DNA from: Streptomyces echinatus
GTDB taxonomy: Bacteria > Actinomycetota > Actinomycetes > Streptomycetales > Streptomycetaceae
DNA length: 64,000 nt
Assembly (NCBI RefSeq): GCF_014203595.1
Contig: NZ_JACHJK010000002.1
Location: 248,001-312,000 of the forward strand
Direction: 5' to 3'
Shown: piece after piece, positions 59,660 to 64,000 of the stretch
Numbering within the stretch: the first letter of the stretch is position 1
Layout: each line of letters begins with the position of its first letter
Position numbers and translations under genes: made by a program
Notes under the pieces: model-generated
Seen by the model: the letters and a program-made list of their open reading frames with translations, nothing else
What the model was told of the DNA's origin: nothing
Databases searched by the model: none

Positions 59660-61132
59660 TCATCGGCCGCCTCCAGGACGCCACGGCCACGGTCCTCCAG
59701 CGGCGGCGCGCAGCCGGGCCAGGGTGCGGCGGCCGCGTTCGACCAGCTCGGGGTCGCCGTGGGCGGTGCCGAATCCGATTCCGGAGAGGGCGTCCAGCGC
59801 GGAGTCGGCCGTCAGACGTTCCGCTTCGGCCTCGGTCGGCTGTCTGCCGTATCCGTCGAAGAATGCCTCGGAGAGGTCGGGGCGCCCGGTCCACGCGTCG
59901 TCGAGCCGGACCAGGTCCCGTGTCGCGGGGCCGGGTTCACTGCGCTCGAAGTCGATCACGGCCACGGAACCGTCGTCGGCGCGCAGGAGGTTGCGGAGCT
60001 GGAAGTCGCCATGGGTCTCGACCCACTCCGGCGGCGGCAGCGTCGTGGCCCGCTCCAGCAGTTCGCGGACGAACTCCTCGTCCCCCGGCCGCAGATGGGG
60101 TCGCGCGGCCGCCAGCCGACGGTCGGCCCGCGTCTCGACGGGACCGGCCGCGGTGGGATCGGTTGCGGTGGGCGCGGGACGTGCCGGTGCGCTGTCGTGG
60201 ATGCGCCGGGCCAGCGCGCCGAGCGTGCGGAACACCGTGCGCCCTTCCGCGGGCGAGAGGACCGCCCCGTACAGTGGCCGGCCCGGCACCGCCGTGACCA
60301 CCACGGCCCGGAGTCTGTCGTCGGGTGCCACCAGCCGGGGCGCGGCGGAGCCCAGCGACAGCGCCCACGTGCGGTACGCCCGGACCTCCCTGGCGTGGAC
60401 GCGGTCGTTCTGGTGGACCTTCACGTACCAGGTTCCCCCGTGCGTGCCGCGAGCCCGCCAGACCCGGCTGCCCGCACGCGCCCACCCGACGTCCGTCCAG
60501 CGGCTGATCCGTCCCACCGCACGCTCGGCGAACTCCCTGACGTCGGGTTCCGGTACCCGGGACGGCGGGTCGCCGTCGGCGCCCGGGACGATGCGGAGTC
60601 TGTCGGTGGCGGGATCGTAGGCGATCTCGTCGCGCGGCCGCTGGAAGTGCACCGCGAGCCGGGCCCCGGACGTGTACGCGTCGAGCCCCGCCCTGCAGTA
60701 GGCCACCGTCCCGGCGGGAAGGGAGTCGAGGCGGACCCAGTCCATCGCGTCGCACACCTCCGGCTCCGCGATCCGCGGATCGCCCCGCCACCGCCGGACC
60801 TCGAAGAAGTACCCGGTCCGGGAACGCCCGCCGGGTCCGCGGTGGTGCACGGTGACGGCGGCCCGGACGTCGGCGGGATCGATGACGACGCCGGTCTCCT
60901 CACGGGCCTCGCGGAGCAGCGCGGTGACGACGTCCTCGTGTGGGCCGTCCAGGTGCCCGGACGGCAGGTGCCAGAGTCCGGCGGCGTAGACCGCGCCGGC
61001 CCGGCGTGTCATCAGTACCTCGGGTCCGCCGGCGGTCTCTCTTCTCAGGATCAGGTGGACGTCCAGAGGCTCCCGGTGCCGCTCACGGGCGGTGCGGGTC
61101 GCCGGCGTCCCGGCGGAGGTCAACTCCCTCAC
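59660..61132 (-). CDS. Nudix-aminoglycoside-phosphotransferase fusion protein
   Basis: A 490-residue two-domain protein. The Nudix domain (about 22-160) has GHLDGPHEDVVTALLREAREETG at 59-81. A kinase of the APH/choline-kinase fold (about 195-485) has the ATP lysine K238 (WYVKVH), catalytic loop HGDFQLRN (374-381) and metal-binding DFE (394-396). It probably phosphorylates a small molecule made or cleaned by the Nudix step. The GTG start overlaps the upstream gene's TGA, so they are coupled. It is 100 bp ahead of the next Nudix gene. Confidence 0.92.
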   Translation of the reverse strand: MRELTSAGTPATRTARERHREPLDVHLILRRETAGGPEVLMTRRAGAVYAAGLWHLPSGHLDGPHEDVVTALLREAREETGVVIDPADVRAAVTVHHRGPGGRSRTGYFFEVRRWRGDPRIAEPEVCDAMDWVRLDSLPAGTVAYCRAGLDAYTSGARLAVHFQRPRDEIAYDPATDRLRIVPGADGDPPSRVPEPDVREFAERAVGRISRWTDVGWARAGSRVWRARGTHGGTWYVKVHQNDRVHAREVRAYRTWALSLGSAAPRLVAPDDRLRAVVVTAVPGRPLYGAVLSPAEGRTVFRTLGALARRIHDSAPARPAPTATDPTAAGPVETRADRRLAAARPHLRPGDEEFVRELLERATTLPPPEWVETHGDFQLRNLLRADDGSVAVIDFERSEPGPATRDLVRLDDAWTGRPDLSEAFFDGYGRQPTEAEAERLTADSALDALSGIGFGTAHGDPELVERGRRTLARLRAAAGGPWPWRPGGGR

Positions 61133-61653
61133 CAGCCCATCTCGGTGTAGAGCCGGCCGGCGCGGATCCCGTCGACGGCGGCCCGGGTGTAGGGGACGAT
61201 CGGTTCCGGCAGCTTCTCCGGCCGCCACCACTGCCAGGCGAGGCACTTGTCCGGCTCGCGCAGCTCCGGCACGCCCTGCCAGCGGCGGACGCGGAACACC
61301 AGCTGCATGCGCGGCGGCGAGCCGGGACCGTCGACGAGGTGCACGGCGTGCACGTACTCCGCGTCGGCCGGGTCGATGACCAGACCGGCCTCCTCGCGGG
61401 CCTCCCGGACCAGGCACCCGAGCGCCGGCTCCCGTTCGCAGTGCCCCGCGAGGAAGTGCCATGTCCGGCCGGCGTAGGCGCTGTCGGGATGCCGCAGCCC
61501 GAGCAGGACCCGCCCCTGGTCGTCCTCCAGATACAGGTGCACCCCGATCACATGCGGCAGCGTCCCGCCGCCGAACACTTCCCGTTCCACGTCCGGGATC
61601 CCGCCCGTCGCCGGGCCGCGTTCCTTCCGCTGCTCCTGTCCGGCCCAAGTCAC
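61129..61653 (-). CDS. Nudix hydrolase with a shortened Nudix box
   Basis: A 174-residue protein with a GTG start after GAGGGGG. PHVIGVHLYLEDDQGRVLLGLRH is the first sheet; the box reads GHCEREPALGCLVREAREEAGL, one residue shorter than the consensus between the first Gly and the first Glu. The second half of the box, REAREEAG, which holds the metal ligands, is intact. It heads the Nudix/Nudix-kinase/Nudix/deacetylase group. Confidence 0.88.
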   Translation of the reverse strand: MTWAGQEQRKERGPATGGIPDVEREVFGGGTLPHVIGVHLYLEDDQGRVLLGLRHPDSAYAGRTWHFLAGHCEREPALGCLVREAREEAGLVIDPADAEYVHAVHLVDGPGSPPRMQLVFRVRRWQGVPELREPDKCLAWQWWRPEKLPEPIVPYTRAAVDGIRAGRLYTEMGW

Positions 61654-62099
61654 CGTGGTCCCCCTCGACGGTCGTCCGGTGGTGTCGTCAGGCTCAACGA
61701 CCGCGGCGGGATATCGAACACACGTATTTCGGACGGAGTCCGATCCGCCGTGGAGAGCGGGTCCGGGAACATGGGGGATGCATGGACCCTTGCCCGGCAA
61801 CGGAACCGCGCCGGACGCGGATGGCCGAAACGCCGCTGTTTCCCTCGGAACGCGGCTCACGGCTCATGGCTCACGGCGAAACCCCGGGGCGCATCGCCTC
61901 GACGGTCAGCCGGTCCGTCGGCTGGGCATCATGCGGTGACGAGGCGGTGCGCGAGGGTCCGACCGCCGTGATAGTGGCCGTCTTCCACCACCACCTCGTT
62001 CACCCACCAGGACAACCCGGCGCCCACACCGACGGGTTGACGCCGGAGGCGCACGGCCGACCGCCGCTCAGGCGCTCAGGCGCTCAGGCGCTCAGGCGC
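61654..62099. other. Gap before the Nudix group, with no recognised gene
   Basis: 446 bp separating two minus-strand genes. The promoter of the Nudix group must be in the right-hand 150 bp of its 5' side (61654-61800), which is locally AT-richer (CACACGTATTTC near 61719). Open frames here lack ribosome sites. The far end holds the 8-bp repeat described separately. Confidence 0.5.
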
Positions 62100-62110
62100 T
62101 CAGGCGCTCA
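62066..62110. repeat. 8-bp tandem repeat at a stop codon
   Basis: GCTCAGGC is repeated five times from 62066, plus a partial copy. It runs across the stop codon (62100-62102) of the secreted protein gene. Confidence 0.85.
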
Positions 62111-62705
62111 GCAGAATCTCGCAGGAGCAGTGGTGGAACTCCAGGCCGAGTTCGTGGTCCACGGCCTCGTTCGAGCGCGTGGCGGCCGCGCTGACCTTCT
62201 CCCAGGAGCCGTACTTGAGGTACAGCTGGTCCGCCGTCGGGCCGAGCGGGTTGCCGTACTTCTTGATGTTGCGGGCCTCCAGCTCCGCGACCTGCTCCGG
62301 GGTCATGCCGGCGCGGACGATGTCCTTGGCGTCGTTGCGCATCTGGACCAGGGTGCGGGCGACGTCCTCCTCCGAGCGGCCTTCGGCCCGCATGTCGCAC
62401 GCGGTGCGCTCCATGTCCGCCAGCAGATCGTGGTAGCGCATGCGCTGTCCGCGGGCGACCTCGCGCTCCTGCGGTGTCTCGCGCCGGATCTGGCACACCA
62501 CGGGTTCCGGGCTGGTGCACGGGCCGTGGTCCGGGGGTGCCTGGGAGACGGGGCCCACGACGACCGGTCCGCAGTCGGCGGCGGCCCGGCAGACATGGGC
62601 CGGCGGTGCGGCGAAGACGGGCTGCGCGGGGACGAGCAGGGCCTGAGCGGCCAGTACGGCGGGGACGATGCGACGGGCCACGGAACGCAGGCTGGGAAGC
62701 GACAT
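62100..62705 (-). CDS. Secreted protein of unknown function
   Basis: A 201-residue protein with a signal peptide (MSLPSLRSVARR, then a hydrophobic core ending PVFA before APPAH). The mature part has six cysteines (HVCRA, ADCGP, GPCTS, VVCQI, TACDM, HHCSC) and a mostly helical, charged middle (EEDVARTLVQMRNDAKDIV). NIKKYGNPLGPTADQLYLKYG and the C-terminal HELGLEFHHC are the most distinctive segments. I do not recognise the family. The C-terminus SCEILLSA is set by an 8-bp repeat. The ATG has a poor ribosome site. Confidence 0.7.
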   Translation of the reverse strand: MSLPSLRSVARRIVPAVLAAQALLVPAQPVFAAPPAHVCRAAADCGPVVVGPVSQAPPDHGPCTSPEPVVCQIRRETPQEREVARGQRMRYHDLLADMERTACDMRAEGRSEEDVARTLVQMRNDAKDIVRAGMTPEQVAELEARNIKKYGNPLGPTADQLYLKYGSWEKVSAAATRSNEAVDHELGLEFHHCSCEILLSA

Positions 62706-63271
62706 GCGCCCATCGTCGAGTGGATCATGGGGAAGGGAGCGCTCCGACGGGCGGTCATGCCTCGTACGAGTGCCGGACTCCACTCAGCCGAGTGAATTCG
62801 GCACCGCCCGCGGCCCATAGCGCCGACGGCCGGACCGCGCGGGACCGGCCCGGCACCGAGACGGACCCGGCGGGCTGACGGTGTGGTCCCCGGACGCGTC
62901 CACCAGGGCACGCTCAGGGACGCGCCACCGACGGCGCAGGTCCCCCGGCCGGTTCGCCTCCCGCGACAGGGGCAAGGGACCGTTGCCAGGGCCCTACGCG
63001 TGCCCTACGGTTGCGCGCGTCAACCTCGCCCCCGCCCTGGGGAGTTGATACGACGTGCTGTCCCGACGAAACGCGTCCGCCGCCACCGCGACCGTCACCG
63101 TACCCGCCCCGGAGCAGCCCCCGCCGAGGCAGCCCTGAGGCTGGTGGGGCCGGCATGACCCACCGCCCCTCCCCCCGGCTCCGGCTCGTACCGATGGGAG
63201 AGCGGCGTCGTGCGATCCGCCGCCCCGGGACCGCGCTCCGCGCGACTTGCCGCTTCGACCTGGAGGGTTCT
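62706..63271. other. Gap with a promoter for the endonuclease-like gene
   Basis: 566 bp between divergent genes. It carries a good promoter at 62983-63011. A possible 27-codon ORF (GTG at 63055, preceded by GGGGAG) follows it and ends at 63138, but its Pro/Ala/Thr composition gives little confidence. Nothing else is recognised. Confidence 0.5.
62983..63011 (+). promoter_or_regulatory. Sigma-70/HrdB-type promoter
   Basis: TTGCCA, 17 bp, TACGGT: close to the consensus TTGACA-N17-TANNNT. It points at the secreted endonuclease/phosphatase gene with a leader of about 250 bases. Confidence 0.6.
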
Positions 63272-64000
63272 GTGGACCGCAAGAACCGACGGCTCGCCCA
63301 CCGCGCGCCTGCCATCGCCGTGCTCGCCGCCACCGCCGTGCTCGGCGCGATGTCGCCGCCCGCGGACGCGGCCGGCCGGGCGGCCGGCACCGGGCCTGCC
63401 GCCGCTTCCCCGCACGGCCCGCGCGTGCCGCTGCGCGTCGCCACCTACAACATTCACGCCGGTGCCGGCCAGGACAACGTCTTCGACCTCGAACGCACAG
63501 CGGCCGCGATCCGCGATCTGGACGCCGACGTGATCGGCCTCCAGGAGGTCGACGTGCACTGGGGCGCCCGGAGCGACTACACCGACGAGGCCCGGGAACT
63601 GGCCGGACGACTGCACATGCGGGTCTTCTTCGCGCCGATCTACGACCTCCCCGCGGACACGGCGGACGGGCCGCGGCGGCAGTACGGCGTCGCGGTGCTG
63701 AGCCGCTTCCCGGTGCGCGACGCGCAGAACCACGAGATCACCCGGCTGTCCACGCAGACACCCGACCCGGTGCCGGCACCGGCGCCGGGCTTCGCCGAGG
63801 TGACGGTCAAGGCCCGCGGCACACTCGTGCACGTGTACGCGACCCACCTGGACTACCGCGCGGACCCCTCGGTCCGGCGCGCCCAGGCCGACGACATGCT
63901 GGCCGTGCTGGCCGAGGACCGGGGCCCGAAGATCCTCCTCGGCGACTTCAACGCCGAGCCGGACGCGCCGGAACTGGCCAGGCTGTGGGGCCCGTTGCGG
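63272..64000 (+). CDS. Secreted endonuclease/exonuclease/phosphatase family protein, 3' end missing
   Basis: The frame is open from a GTG at 63272 (GGAGGG five bases upstream) to the window end, 243 codons. A signal peptide (RKNRRLAHRAPAIAVLAATAVLG) is followed by the EEP domain: VATYNIHAGAGQDNVFDLERTA, LQEVD (catalytic Glu), GVAVLSRFPV, YATHLDYRADPSVRRAQ and LLGDFNAEP. Members are DNases, sphingomyelinases or phosphoinositide phosphatases; the secreted Streptomyces members are often called endonuclease/phosphatase family proteins. Only the last conserved His region (SDH) would lie beyond the window. Confidence 0.93.
   Translation, partial: MDRKNRRLAHRAPAIAVLAATAVLGAMSPPADAAGRAAGTGPAAASPHGPRVPLRVATYNIHAGAGQDNVFDLERTAAAIRDLDADVIGLQEVDVHWGARSDYTDEARELAGRLHMRVFFAPIYDLPADTADGPRRQYGVAVLSRFPVRDAQNHEITRLSTQTPDPVPAPAPGFAEVTVKARGTLVHVYATHLDYRADPSVRRAQADDMLAVLAEDRGPKILLGDFNAEPDAPELARLWGPLR

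Noticed and set aside
61655-62795. Long plus-strand frames antisense to the secreted protein gene
   Set aside because: They are His/Arg/Gly-rich shadows of high-GC coding DNA, without ribosome sites; the minus-strand gene has a signal peptide and conserved-looking cysteines.
63210-63533. A 107-codon frame at the start of the endonuclease-like gene
   Set aside because: It is in a different frame from the EEP-domain motifs and ends inside them; the true frame starts at GTG 63272 and runs off the window.

Overview
The window is high-GC DNA (roughly 70% or more by eye) with GTG and ATG starts, ATGA/GTGA-coupled genes and protein sequences that point to a Streptomyces chromosome, probably an arm or accessory-rich region. 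There is no rRNA, tRNA, CRISPR array, intact prophage, insertion sequence or biosynthetic megasynthase. I place about 60 protein genes plus three decayed gene remnants, several operators and terminators, and a number of short tandem repeats.

Layout. 0-5 kb: the tail of a membrane protein, a fadH-padR operon divergent from a tautomerase, and two hypothetical genes. 5-13 kb: a PAS-GAF-SpoIIE phosphatase, a PrmC-like methyltransferase, a membrane protein with a divergent MarR regulator, an acetyltransferase preceded by a 15-residue coupled ORF, and a sulfite-oxidase-like/ferredoxin-reductase pair. 13-20 kb: an acetyl esterase, a serine-hydrolase remnant, a GntR regulator with a dre-like site, a methyltransferase, a PadR/SnoaL-like divergent pair and a membrane-anchored protein. 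20-26 kb: a P450, a short second Rho factor, a D,D-carboxypeptidase and two polyprenyl-phosphomannose-dependent mannosyltransferases. 26-31 kb: a Gln/Asn/Asp catabolic group (glutaminase, aspartase, asparaginase) headed by a FadR-type regulator. 31-39 kb: uppP, a coupled crcB-DUF190-crcB fluoride-efflux operon, an SMP-30 protein with an ArsR-like regulator, and a two-component system divergent from a FtsX-type ABC transporter. 39-45 kb: a VOC protein, MarR, an orphan PqqB, and a permease with an isochorismatase-fold hydrolase. 45-51 kb: two CAP-domain proteins, one of them fused to an ECF sigma factor. 51-58 kb: NAD kinase, a decayed HxlR/methyltransferase locus, a cyclophilin of apparently foreign origin, an orphan type II thioesterase, and a DauR-type regulator with two PLP enzymes for hydroxy amino acids. 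58-64 kb: three Nudix proteins in a row (one a Nudix-kinase fusion) with a PIG-L deacetylase, a secreted protein, and a secreted endonuclease/phosphatase cut by the window end.

The strongest candidate for something new is the gene at 48922-50619: an ECF sigma factor, a zinc-finger anti-sigma-like module, one likely transmembrane helix, a Ser/Pro/Lys-rich stalk and an extracellular CAP domain in a single chain. It looks like a membrane-tethered sigma factor carrying its own sensor. A stand-alone secreted CAP protein with the same domain ending lies about 2 kb away. Also notable are the short Rho whose RNP1 aromatics are replaced, the Nudix/kinase/deacetylase operon, and the divergent regulator/methyltransferase pair that seems to have been collapsed by deletion.
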